A DNA stretch of 6,502 bases from Verrucomicrobiales bacterium (GCA_011523245.1 WTHG01000270.1:1-6502); one strand, 5' to 3'. Counted from the first letter of the stretch, positions 1 through 6,310 are shown. The notes: a model not told the origin generated them from the sequence alone. A program made the numbers and translations.

Positions 1-170
1 GATAAGGGCGGGGGTGGCTGTTCCGGTTGTGTCGGGCGGTTGGGTTCGGCATTGGAATAGGACAGGCCGGCGGCAGTCTTGATGATGAACCATACCATGA
101 TTGCCAGAATCAGCGACATGACCTTCATTAAGAAATCGCTCATGCCCTTGGATTGTGAATCGTCTGCCAT
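1..170 (-). CDS. Single-pass membrane protein downstream of cdaA, possibly CdaR/YbbR-like (partial)
   Basis: An open frame runs from an ATG at 170-168 to the window edge without a stop; 56 complete codons are visible and the C-terminus is missing. It begins 3 nt after the cdaA stop codon, so it is very likely co-transcribed. Residues 1-13 are polar. Residues 14-33 form one hydrophobic helix (FLMKVMSLILAIMVWFII), and then comes a proline/glutamine-rich stretch ending in four prolines at the edge. The pattern K-x-x-S-L-x-L-A-x-x-x-W in the helix resembles the N-terminus of YbbR-domain CdaR proteins, which often follow cdaA and regulate it. However, the Pro-rich linker is not what usually follows that helix, so a small unrelated membrane protein is possible. 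M10 (143-141) is an alternative start. No Shine-Dalgarno motif is visible. The gene itself is fairly secure; the CdaR assignment is tentative. Confidence 0.6.
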   Translation of the reverse strand, partial: MADDSQSKGMSDFLMKVMSLILAIMVWFIIKTAAGLSYSNAEPNRPTQPEQPPPPL

Positions 171-173
171 GGG

Positions 174-1088
174 TTAACGGGGATCCGGCCGGAGTTTCTT
201 TTCGATGAGATCTAAGATGGCCCGCAGTGAAACGCGTAGTCGCTGCAGTGGGGTAATCGTTGGTTTTTCCGTTGGGGTATCGGATTTCAATTGATCGTTC
301 AGAAAATCCTTGAGTTGCTTGAGGGAAACCTGCCGGTGCAGGGCGCCGTTGTGGCAGTAGGCGATGTCGCCGGTTTCCTCGGATACAAGAACCACGATAG
401 CATCGGTTTCTTCGCTTAACCCAATGGCTGCGCGGTGGCGTGTGCCAAGAGTATTATTAATATCAATGCGCCGGGTGAGCGGGAAAATACAGGCGGCATA
501 CATGATACGGTCGCCCCGCACAACGACGCCGCCATCGTGCATGGGGGAGTTGGGAAAGAAAATGGAATTTAACATCTCCGAAGTCAGCGCGCTATCTACC
601 AGAACGCCGCTGCCGGTTTCTTGGTGGATATCTACGGAGCGCTCGATGGCGATGATGCCGCCGGTGCGTTGCCGAGCCAATTGGTCGGTGGCCTGCACGA
701 CCGCATCGACATCCAACGGACTGTCTTCGTCTGAGGAAAAGATGGGCAGGTTGCCTAATTCCGCCAGGAGCCGGCGTAGCTCGGGTTGGAAGATGATGAG
801 GATGGCCACGGTGGTGAACAGGAATAATTGCTGGAGCAACCACCGGAGCACCTGCAATTCCAACAAAGCAATGAGCGTAGTGATGCCGATCAGAATGAGA
901 AAACCAAGCACTACGGGCCAGCCTCGTGAGCGTTGTAGAAAGGTGAAAATATAGTAAATACCGACGGCCAGCGCGGAGATCTCCACCAATGCGCGGAGAA
1001 TCCAAAGCCAATCCAGTTTCAGCCATTCCCAAATGCTGATCAGGAAAGGTGGGATTTCGGCGGCTATATTAAGGCTTTCTCCGTCCAT
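174..1088 (-). CDS. cdaA: Diadenylate cyclase CdaA (membrane-bound c-di-AMP synthase)
   Basis: This enzyme condenses two ATP into the second messenger c-di-AMP, which in other bacteria controls potassium/osmolyte balance and cell-wall homeostasis. The 304-residue protein has the CdaA architecture. Three hydrophobic helices lie at about residues 29-50, 57-77 and 80-100. A linker with the FQPELRR motif (100-106) follows, and then a cytoplasmic DAC (DisA_N) domain at about 125-265. Active-site signatures are present: SPMHDGG at 181-187, G-T-R-H-R-A-A at 215-221 and LSEETDA at 224-230. The usual DGA motif reads DGG here. The C-terminal 40 residues are a charged tail (about 265-304). Length is slightly above the family norm of roughly 270-280. 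The ATG lies 3 nt after the folP stop with no clear Shine-Dalgarno motif, which suggests translational coupling. The downstream membrane protein could be a partner. Assignment of the enzyme is confident from the motifs. Confidence 0.95.
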   Translation of the reverse strand: MDGESLNIAAEIPPFLISIWEWLKLDWLWILRALVEISALAVGIYYIFTFLQRSRGWPVVLGFLILIGITTLIALLELQVLRWLLQQLFLFTTVAILIIFQPELRRLLAELGNLPIFSSDEDSPLDVDAVVQATDQLARQRTGGIIAIERSVDIHQETGSGVLVDSALTSEMLNSIFFPNSPMHDGGVVVRGDRIMYAACIFPLTRRIDINNTLGTRHRAAIGLSEETDAIVVLVSEETGDIAYCHNGALHRQVSLKQLKDFLNDQLKSDTPTEKPTITPLQRLRVSLRAILDLIEKKLRPDPR

Positions 1089-1091
1089 GAA

Positions 1092-1919
1092 TTAGTGGAT
1101 GGCGTTCCAAGTTTGCAGTGCTTGATTGGTTTCCTTGACATCATGCACACGGAGAACGGCGGCTCCGGCTTCGGCGGCGCGACAGGCGCACGCCAGACTC
1201 CCTGCCAAACGGTCCTCCACTGCGGCGCCGGTGAGATGACCGATAAACGATTTGCGCGAGGCGCCCACCAACAAAGGCCGCTTCATCTTTTTAAAACGCT
1301 CCAATCCAGCGAGCAACGCCAAATTATGCTCAACCGTTTTGCCAAATCCTATGCCCGGATCGAACAGTACCTGGTCCGCATTTAAGCCGGCCTCGTTGAA
1401 TCGCTCCAAGCGTTCGTCAAAAAATGCGCGCACCTCGCTCACCACTTCGGTGTACGCCGGCGCGTCCTGCATGGTTTGCGGTGTGCCCTGCATGTGCATC
1501 GCCACGTAACCCGCGCGGGCAGCAACGGCAATTTGCCACATTTGTGGGTCTGTGCGGTTGGCGGCAATGTCGTTGATGACCACGGCTCCGGCAGCCAGAG
1601 CGGCCTCGGCCACGGCGGGTTTCTGGGTATCAATGGACAAAGCGGCGTCGGTTTGATCGGCGAGCTGTTCGATGACCGGAATCACGCGGGCCAACTCCTC
1701 AGCCTCGGTCACCGCGAGTGCTCCGGGCCGGGTGGATTCGCCGCCGATGTCGAGGAGATCGGCCCCCTCCGCGGCGAGCTGCAGCGCGTGCGCTACAGCG
1801 GCTTCTGTGGTGGCGTGTTGGCCGCCGTCGGAAAAGGAATCGGGCGTGACATTGACGATGCCCATGATGAGCGGGCTGCGCGGGAACTCCCACGCGCGTT
1901 CGCCGGCGCGCCAAATCAT
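1092..1919 (-). CDS. folP: Dihydropteroate synthase
   Basis: FolP joins 6-hydroxymethyl-dihydropterin diphosphate to p-aminobenzoate to give dihydropteroate in cytoplasmic folate synthesis, and is the sulfonamide target. The 275-residue length is typical of the TIM-barrel family. Hallmark loops are in order: NVTPDSFSDGG at 23-33 (loop 1), GGESTRPG at 59-66 (loop 2), SIDTQK at 95-100, VINDI at 114-118, MHMQGTPQTMQ at 141-151, DPGIGFGKT at 187-195, GASRKSFIG at 219-227 with the conserved Lys222 of the SRK motif, and RVHDV at 257-261. The start at M1 gives the usual short lead-in before loop 1; M19 would be too late. The ATG follows the VOC-gene stop by 1 nt and the stop precedes cdaA by 3 nt, so the gene sits in the middle of a tightly coupled operon. 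No truncation or missing catalytic motif is seen. Confidence 0.97.
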   Translation of the reverse strand: MIWRAGERAWEFPRSPLIMGIVNVTPDSFSDGGQHATTEAAVAHALQLAAEGADLLDIGGESTRPGALAVTEAEELARVIPVIEQLADQTDAALSIDTQKPAVAEAALAAGAVVINDIAANRTDPQMWQIAVAARAGYVAMHMQGTPQTMQDAPAYTEVVSEVRAFFDERLERFNEAGLNADQVLFDPGIGFGKTVEHNLALLAGLERFKKMKRPLLVGASRKSFIGHLTGAAVEDRLAGSLACACRAAEAGAAVLRVHDVKETNQALQTWNAIH

Positions 1920-1920
1920 C

Positions 1921-2322
1921 TTAGTACTCGCTGCTTTCTGGCGCCTTTTCGATCAGTTCAATCTCGTAACCTTCCGGCGCGTCGATAAAAGCAAAGCCAC
2001 CGCCGCTGTCTTTCATGTGTGGGCCATCGGAATATTCCACGCCGAGTGACTGAATGTGTTTTTGGAATTCCACTAAGCTCTCCACCTCAAAGGCAAGGTG
2101 CGTGAGATCCTCTTGGACCTGCACGCCGCCGCTGCTAGGGTAGCTACATAGCTCGATCTCCTCATCGCTATTGGGCGTGGCGAGAAACACTAACTCAGAG
2201 CCGCGCGGCGATTTGTGCCGGCGCGTCTCCGTCAGCCCAAGAATATCCTTGTAGAATTTTACCGAGGTCTCCAGATCATCCACTCGATAGCGGGTGTGCA
2301 GTAGTTTTTTGACAATGGCCAT
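1921..2322 (-). CDS. VOC-superfamily protein, glyoxalase I-like (lactoylglutathione lyase type)
   Basis: The 133-residue protein looks like a single-chain glyoxalase I, which isomerises the methylglyoxal-glutathione hemithioacetal to S-lactoylglutathione. It shows the two beta-alpha-beta-beta-beta modules of the vicinal-oxygen-chelate fold. The first begins LLHTRYRVDDLETSVKFY (7-24), and the second begins at about LTHLAFEV (73-80). Candidate metal ligands are His9, Glu57 (in EIEL), His75 and Glu122 (in YEIELIE). Their spacing follows the His/Glu/His/Glu tetrad of E. coli GloA closely, so the site appears intact. The length matches the family. Whether glutathione is the true thiol in this organism cannot be seen. 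The protein could instead act on another VOC substrate, such as a methylmalonyl-CoA epimerase-like one, though the GloA-type motifs argue against that. It is the first gene of the leftward operon, with folP starting 1 nt after its stop. No Shine-Dalgarno motif is obvious upstream of the ATG. Confidence 0.85.
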   Translation of the reverse strand: MAIVKKLLHTRYRVDDLETSVKFYKDILGLTETRRHKSPRGSELVFLATPNSDEEIELCSYPSSGGVQVQEDLTHLAFEVESLVEFQKHIQSLGVEYSDGPHMKDSGGGFAFIDAPEGYEIELIEKAPESSEY

Positions 2323-2429
2323 GGGCGAAGGATGCCCGAGGGGCGTGGGCGGCGCAAGGTTTGTGACTTGGTCGTCACGCGTTTACGCTTGATTGTCGGA
2401 GTTGGGGCAGGCTGAATCAGTTTTTGAGC
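2323..2429. promoter_or_regulatory. Divergent intergenic region with two adjacent inverted repeats
   Basis: This gap of about 107 nt separates the leftward VOC-folP-cdaA operon from the rightward S9 peptidase gene, so promoters for both directions should lie in or near it. Two short perfect dyads sit side by side: GTGAC-N6-GTCAC at 2363-2378 and GCGT-TT-ACGC at 2379-2388. They could be an operator for a dimeric regulator or could fold as small hairpins. I could not pick out a convincing -35/-10 pair on either strand. The dyads are seen directly; a regulatory role is inferred from position only. Confidence 0.35.
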
Positions 2430-4391
2430 ATGTTACGATTTGGCTTCATTCTCATGGGGTTGCTGGGTTCCTCATGGGCGGCGGTTGCGCCACCCCCACA
2501 AATGGAAACCCGCGGTGTTCCGGAGATTCCGGATGTGTTGGCTGAGCAAGCCGCTCCATATTTGCAGGTGCGGCCTGTACGTTTTCAGGATTGGCAGCTT
2601 AAGGGCACGAACGCGACGATTTTAATTTCTCAACGCCCGCCCAAAGGCGAGGTGAGCCAGCTGCATGTGTTGAATAAACCCAAGGGGAAGCCGCGACAGG
2701 TTACCTTTGGCCGTGAGCCAGTGCGGGGGGCGGCCTTGAATCCGGTGAATGATCGGGCGCTGATTTATCTTAAAGACGAAGGCGGGAGCGAACGTTATCA
2801 GGTGTTTCACCACAGTCTGGCGACGGGGAAATCTGTGCGGATCACTGATGGTAAGAACCGTCACACGGGCGCGCATTGGTCGCCCAAGGGTGATCGGGTG
2901 GCTTACTTCTCGCCCAAACGCAATGGGCGAGACAACGACATTTATGTGGCCGATCCCTTGAAGGCGGGTAGTGAAAAACTGCTAGCCCGCTTGAATGGCG
3001 GCGGTTGGTGGATTGAAGACTGGTCGCGCGACGGAGCCTTGATGATCCTAATGGAGTACATCTCCATCAACGAATCGCGCCTGCATATTATCGATACTAT
3101 GAGCGGAAGCTTGTCGCCACTCACACCAAAATTGAGTGTGCCGGTCAGTCATCAGAACGCGCGTTTTGATCCTAGGATGCGGTCGGTGTATTTCAGCTCG
3201 GATGACGGGTTTGAATTTCAACGACTTACTCGATTGGATTTGAGCACTGGCGAGTACAAATATTTTCTGCCGCAAGTTCGCTGGGATTTGGAGGCGATAG
3301 AGGTGTCGCCTAATGGCCGGCAGTTGGCAGTGGTAACCAATGAGGGTGGTGCCAGTAAATTGCGGTTGATTGATTCGATGACCGGCGAGCTGTTATGGAA
3401 TCCAGAGATGCCGGCGGGCGTGGTTCATCAACTACGTTGGGCTTCGGAAACGGAGCTGATGTACGGCTTTGATTGGGCGCTGTCGCCGGGCAAAGTTGTG
3501 CACTTGGATGTTAGTACAAAAGAGCAGTTGACATGGCTTGATAGTGATCTGACAGGCATTAAGATGGATCAATTGAGCCTACCGCGCCGGTTGGAGTGGC
3601 GCAGCGCCGATGGTAGCCGGTTTGATGCCTGGGTGTATTTGCCTGGTCGCATTACGGACAATCAGTTTTTACCTACCCAACCAACGCGCCCTTCGCCGGT
3701 GGTTGTCTGGTTTCATGGCGGACCGGAAAGCCAGTTCCGCCCGCGCTTCATGGGGCGTTACAATTTTTTAACCACCGAGGAGCGGATGGTTCTAATCTGC
3801 CCCAACGTGCGTGGCTCGCGCGGGTACGGTAAAAAATTTTTAAAAGCCGACAATGGCGAAGAACGCGCCAAAGTGCTGCTGGATATTGAGCGGATTTACA
3901 ATGCTGTGGCCGCCAACCCGTTGTGGGATCAAAACCGGATTGCGGTGATGGGCGGCAGCTACGGCGGCTTTATGGCGCTGCACAGCATGGTAAACCTGAA
4001 CAACTTTGTGCGTTGTGGCATCGATGTGGTGGGTATTTCCAATTTCGTGACCTTCCTGGAAAACACCAGCGACTACCGCCGCGACCTGCGTCGGGTGGAG
4101 TATGGTAACGAGCGCCTACCTGAGATGCGGAAGTTTTTAGAGGAACTTTCCCCACTAACGCATGTTGAAAAAATCACGCGTCCCCTACTCATCGTGCAAG
4201 GGGCCAATGACCCACGTGTACCGGCCAGCGAAAGCGCCCAGATCGAGGCGGCTCTGCGGAAGAAAGACATCGAAACGTGGTATTTACTGGCCAAGGATGA
4301 AGGTCACGGATTTCGCAAACAGGTCAATCGTTCCTTCCAATTTCTCGCGACCGTTCAATTTTTGCGGCGGCATTTGTTGGGATCCGATTAG
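2430..4391 (+). CDS. Secreted S9-family serine peptidase (prolyl oligopeptidase / acylaminoacyl-peptidase type)
   Basis: Exported serine peptidase of 653 residues from the ATG at 2430; a TTG six bases upstream is possible but less likely. Residues 1-20 form a signal peptide (MLRFGFILMGLLGSSWA, then AVAPPP), so the enzyme acts in the periplasm or outside. Residues of about 50-380 show repeated PD40/beta-propeller blades, for example HWSPKGDRVAY, DWSRDGALMIL and VSPNGRQLAVV, which gate substrate entry in this family. The C-terminal alpha/beta-hydrolase domain carries the oxyanion motif HGGPESQ (from 429), NVRGSRGYGK (from 459), the nucleophile Ser510 in GGSYGGF, Asp594 in NDPRVP and His626 in EGHGF. 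The catalytic triad is therefore complete. Such enzymes release dipeptides or acyl-amino acids from short peptides; the exact specificity cannot be read here. No clear Shine-Dalgarno motif precedes the start. The gene is followed after 39 nt by the aldolase gene on the same strand. Confidence 0.93.
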   Translation: MLRFGFILMGLLGSSWAAVAPPPQMETRGVPEIPDVLAEQAAPYLQVRPVRFQDWQLKGTNATILISQRPPKGEVSQLHVLNKPKGKPRQVTFGREPVRGAALNPVNDRALIYLKDEGGSERYQVFHHSLATGKSVRITDGKNRHTGAHWSPKGDRVAYFSPKRNGRDNDIYVADPLKAGSEKLLARLNGGGWWIEDWSRDGALMILMEYISINESRLHIIDTMSGSLSPLTPKLSVPVSHQNARFDPRMRSVYFSSDDGFEFQRLTRLDLSTGEYKYFLPQVRWDLEAIEVSPNGRQLAVVTNEGGASKLRLIDSMTGELLWNPEMPAGVVHQLRWASETELMYGFDWALSPGKVVHLDVSTKEQLTWLDSDLTGIKMDQLSLPRRLEWRSADGSRFDAWVYLPGRITDNQFLPTQPTRPSPVVVWFHGGPESQFRPRFMGRYNFLTTEERMVLICPNVRGSRGYGKKFLKADNGEERAKVLLDIERIYNAVAANPLWDQNRIAVMGGSYGGFMALHSMVNLNNFVRCGIDVVGISNFVTFLENTSDYRRDLRRVEYGNERLPEMRKFLEELSPLTHVEKITRPLLIVQGANDPRVPASESAQIEAALRKKDIETWYLLAKDEGHGFRKQVNRSFQFLATVQFLRRHLLGSD

Positions 4392-4430
4392 TGGGTTGGC
4401 AAGGGCGGGGTACTGACGTACAACGCACCC

Positions 4431-5513
4431 ATGAAGCGGCCACGCAATTTTGCCAGCGACAATAACTCGGGCATTTGCCCTGAAGCTTGGGCGGCACTGG
4501 AAGAGGCCAATCAAAACCACGCCCCGGGCTACGGTGATGACCGTTGGACCAAACAGGCGGCCGACCTAATTCGTGAAGTATTTGAGACTGATTGCGAAGT
4601 CTTCTTTGTCTTTAACGGGACAGCAGCCAATTCCCTCTCGCTGGCTTCCACCTGCCGGAGTTATCACAGCATCCTATGTCACGAAAATGCTCATGTGGAA
4701 CAGGATGAATGTGGTGCCCCTGAATTTTTTTCCAATGGAACTAAAGTACAGTTAGTTCCCGGTGCCAATGGCCGGATGACACCTCAAGGAATTGAATCGG
4801 CTGTTCTTAAAAGGACAGATTTACACTTTCCCAAAACCCGAGCGGTGACGCTTACGCAAGCCACCGAACTGGGCACCCTTTATCAGCCTGCCCAGTTGCA
4901 GGCCATCCATCGTGTGGCAAAAAAGCATGAGCTCAAAATTCATATGGACGGGGCACGGTTTGCCAATGCGGTTGCCCAACTTAAAGTCGCCCCCAAGGAA
5001 ATCACCTGGAAAGTAGGAGTGGATATCCTCAGCTTTGGCTGCACAAAAAACGGAGCGCCTGTGGGTGATGCAGTGGTATTTTTTAATCACGATTTGGCCC
5101 ACGAATTCGAATGGCGCTGCAAGCAAGCCGGTCAATTGGCTTCCAAGATGCGCTTTATTGCGGCTCCCTGGGTTCATCTCTTGCGCGAGGGCGCATGGCT
5201 GCAGCATGCGGCGCATGCGAACAAAATGGCGGCCCGTTTGGCCCGCGGCATCAAACGCATCCGCGGCCTGAAACTAATGTTTCCACGGCAAGCCAATGGC
5301 GTATTTGTGGAACTACCCGTCGCGGTAATCGCTGCGTTGCATCGGCTTGGCTGGCACTTTTACACATTTATCGGGGAAGGCGGCGCTCGTTTGATGTGTT
5401 CGTGGGATACGACTCCAGAAGACGTTGATGATCTATTAGCTGATCTAACTGAACTTATGGCTAACCGAAAAAAGTTGCCCGCTCCCAAACCGGGGCAGGT
5501 GCAGAATCATTAG
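4431..5513 (+). CDS. PLP-dependent threonine aldolase-type enzyme (low-specificity L-threonine aldolase family)
   Basis: Fold type I PLP enzyme of 360 residues in the beta-eliminating lyase/threonine aldolase family. It is expected to cleave L-threonine or allo-threonine to glycine and acetaldehyde in the cytoplasm. Visible motifs are SDNNSG at 9-14, APGYGDDRWT at 31-40 (family YGxD), FNGTAAN at 61-67, and the stacking-histidine region with His88 leading into DECGAPE at 92-98. Further on are HMDGARFANA at 171-180 with cofactor-binding Asp173, and SFGCTKNGAP at 201-210 with Lys206 as the Schiff-base lysine. The DECGAPE variant differs from the E. coli LtaE type and marks a subfamily whose substrate is less certain, so I give no symbol. 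Length is normal for the family. The ATG at 4431 lacks a clear Shine-Dalgarno motif. Its stop codon overlaps the ribosome-binding site of the next gene, indicating an operon with the metallopeptidase. Confidence 0.9.
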   Translation: MKRPRNFASDNNSGICPEAWAALEEANQNHAPGYGDDRWTKQAADLIREVFETDCEVFFVFNGTAANSLSLASTCRSYHSILCHENAHVEQDECGAPEFFSNGTKVQLVPGANGRMTPQGIESAVLKRTDLHFPKTRAVTLTQATELGTLYQPAQLQAIHRVAKKHELKIHMDGARFANAVAQLKVAPKEITWKVGVDILSFGCTKNGAPVGDAVVFFNHDLAHEFEWRCKQAGQLASKMRFIAAPWVHLLREGAWLQHAAHANKMAARLARGIKRIRGLKLMFPRQANGVFVELPVAVIAALHRLGWHFYTFIGEGGARLMCSWDTTPEDVDDLLADLTELMANRKKLPAPKPGQVQNH

Positions 5514-5516
5514 GAG
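5512..5516 (+). promoter_or_regulatory. Shine-Dalgarno site overlapping the aldolase stop codon
   Basis: The AGGAG core overlaps the TAG stop of the aldolase gene and sits 7 nt before the ATG of the metallopeptidase gene at 5524. It is the only canonical ribosome-binding site I can see in this window. It fixes the start of the metallopeptidase gene and suggests coupled translation of the two. Confidence 0.85.
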
Positions 5517-5523
5517 AATTTTT

Positions 5524-6222
5524 ATGAAAATTGTTTATGCAATCATCTTAAGCGCCTGCTTCGTGGGTGCGGAAAACAAAACAGAATTCTATAAACCCAT
5601 CGTTAAAGATGTGGAGGGGTGGACGATTGCGGTGGAGCCGCGGTTGCTGGCGGAGGACAACCAGGCATTGGCCGACCAGTGTCTGGTGGCGCTGGCCAAT
5701 CATTTACAGCGGGTGAAGTATATTTTGCCGGAAGAAAAATGGAAGCCGCTACAGAAGCTTCCGATCCGCTTGGAGCTCCACAACGAGCGGTTGAGCTCGA
5801 TGCAATATCACCCCAGCGTGCACTGGCTGCGCGCCAACCGGCATGATCCGGCGCTGGCCAAGCACGTGCACATCCCGCGCGCGCGGGCTTTGATTGATCG
5901 CGGCATGTGGGCCAAGCATCCGTACGTGATCCTGCATGAACTGGCGCACGCGTATCATGATCAGGTGCTCAGCTTTGAAAACAAGGACATCATCGGCGCA
6001 TACGAGGCGGCGAAGAAAGAGGGTATCTACGAAAAGGTCCTGCTCTATACCGGCCGCACGGTGAAGCATTATGGGTTGAACAATCATAAGGAGTACTTTG
6101 CCGAGAGCACCGAGGCGTATCTGGGCGTGAATGACTTTTATCCCTTCGTGCGCGCGGAACTGCAGAAGCATGATCCGCGAATGTATAAGGTGATGGAAAA
6201 GGTGTGGGGGCCGGTGCGTTAG
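5524..6222 (+). CDS. Exported zinc metallopeptidase, HELAH type, anthrax lethal factor/PPEP (M34)-like
   Basis: This is a 232-residue exported protein with a zinc peptidase signature. Residues 1-16 form a short signal sequence (MKIVYAIILSACFVGA); L9-S10-A11-C12 could be a lipobox, though Cys12 is early. A domain without a motif I recognise covers about 20-130. His138-Glu139-Leu-Ala-His142 gives two zinc ligands and the catalytic glutamate. Downstream, Y183-G-L-N-N-H-K-E190-Y-F-A-E resembles the lethal factor stretch containing Tyr728 and zinc ligand Glu735. Pro-Pro endopeptidase PPEP-1 shows the same Tyr-to-Glu spacing of seven. I therefore predict Glu190 as third ligand and Tyr183 as transition-state stabiliser. 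The fold assignment is inference from motif recall, not a search. The substrate is unknown; nothing indicates a toxin, as there is no binding or translocation domain. Translation is driven by the AGGAG site at 5512-5516, and the gene is coupled to the aldolase gene upstream. Confidence 0.8.
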   Translation: MKIVYAIILSACFVGAENKTEFYKPIVKDVEGWTIAVEPRLLAEDNQALADQCLVALANHLQRVKYILPEEKWKPLQKLPIRLELHNERLSSMQYHPSVHWLRANRHDPALAKHVHIPRARALIDRGMWAKHPYVILHELAHAYHDQVLSFENKDIIGAYEAAKKEGIYEKVLLYTGRTVKHYGLNNHKEYFAESTEAYLGVNDFYPFVRAELQKHDPRMYKVMEKVWGPVR

Positions 6223-6259
6223 GCCGAGTCCTACCTCTGGAGCTCATATTTTCTCCCCT

Positions 6260-6304
6260 CCAAATTTTGGGCGTGAACCATATTTTGATTCGTAAAAGTT
6301 CACG
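6260..6304. promoter_or_regulatory. Inverted repeats upstream of the cytochrome-type gene
   Basis: Two dyads lie in the gap between the metallopeptidase stop (6222) and the next gene. One is CCAAA-T-TTTGG at 6260-6270. The other is a perfect 7-bp inverted repeat, CGTGAAC at 6272-6278 and GTTCACG at 6298-6304, with a 19-nt AT-rich spacer. No T-run follows the second arm, so it does not look like an intrinsic terminator. An operator just upstream of the -35 candidate at 6311 is the more likely reading. The repeat is seen directly; its role is inferred. Confidence 0.35.
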
Positions 6305-6310
6305 TACACA

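Noticed and set aside
364..954. Long plus-strand open frame across the cdaA gene
   Set aside because: It lies antisense to cdaA, whose membrane helices and catalytic motifs are clear. The translation is low-complexity, rich in Ser, Arg and Met, and shows no domain.
1476..2049. Plus-strand open frames opposite folP and the VOC gene
   Set aside because: They are antisense to well-supported genes, span the junction between them, and their Gly/Ala/Arg-rich translations match no family I recognise.
3830..3842. A6T5 run in the S9 peptidase gene as a possible programmed frameshift site
   Set aside because: In the reading frame the codons are GGT AAA AAA TTT TTA, which does not fit the X-XXY-YYZ register. 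The protein continues unbroken to its catalytic triad.
4392..4430. GTAC-TGAC-GTAC dyad in the gap between the S9 peptidase and aldolase genes
   Set aside because: The arms are only 4 nt, with no stable stem or T-run, so I do not call it a terminator or operator.
4821..5216. Minus-strand open frame inside the aldolase gene
   Set aside because: It overlaps the PLP-lysine region of the aldolase gene and has no recognisable motif or start signal.
5874..5887. Perfect 14-nt palindrome CCCGCGCGCGCGGG
   Set aside because: It is inside coding sequence (Pro-Arg-Ala-Arg-Ala) and is explained by alternating GC-rich codons. No second copy or regulatory context was seen.
6223..6260. Possible terminator after the metallopeptidase gene
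   Set aside because: Only a GAGCTC palindrome and a pyrimidine stretch are present; there is no hairpin followed by a T-run.
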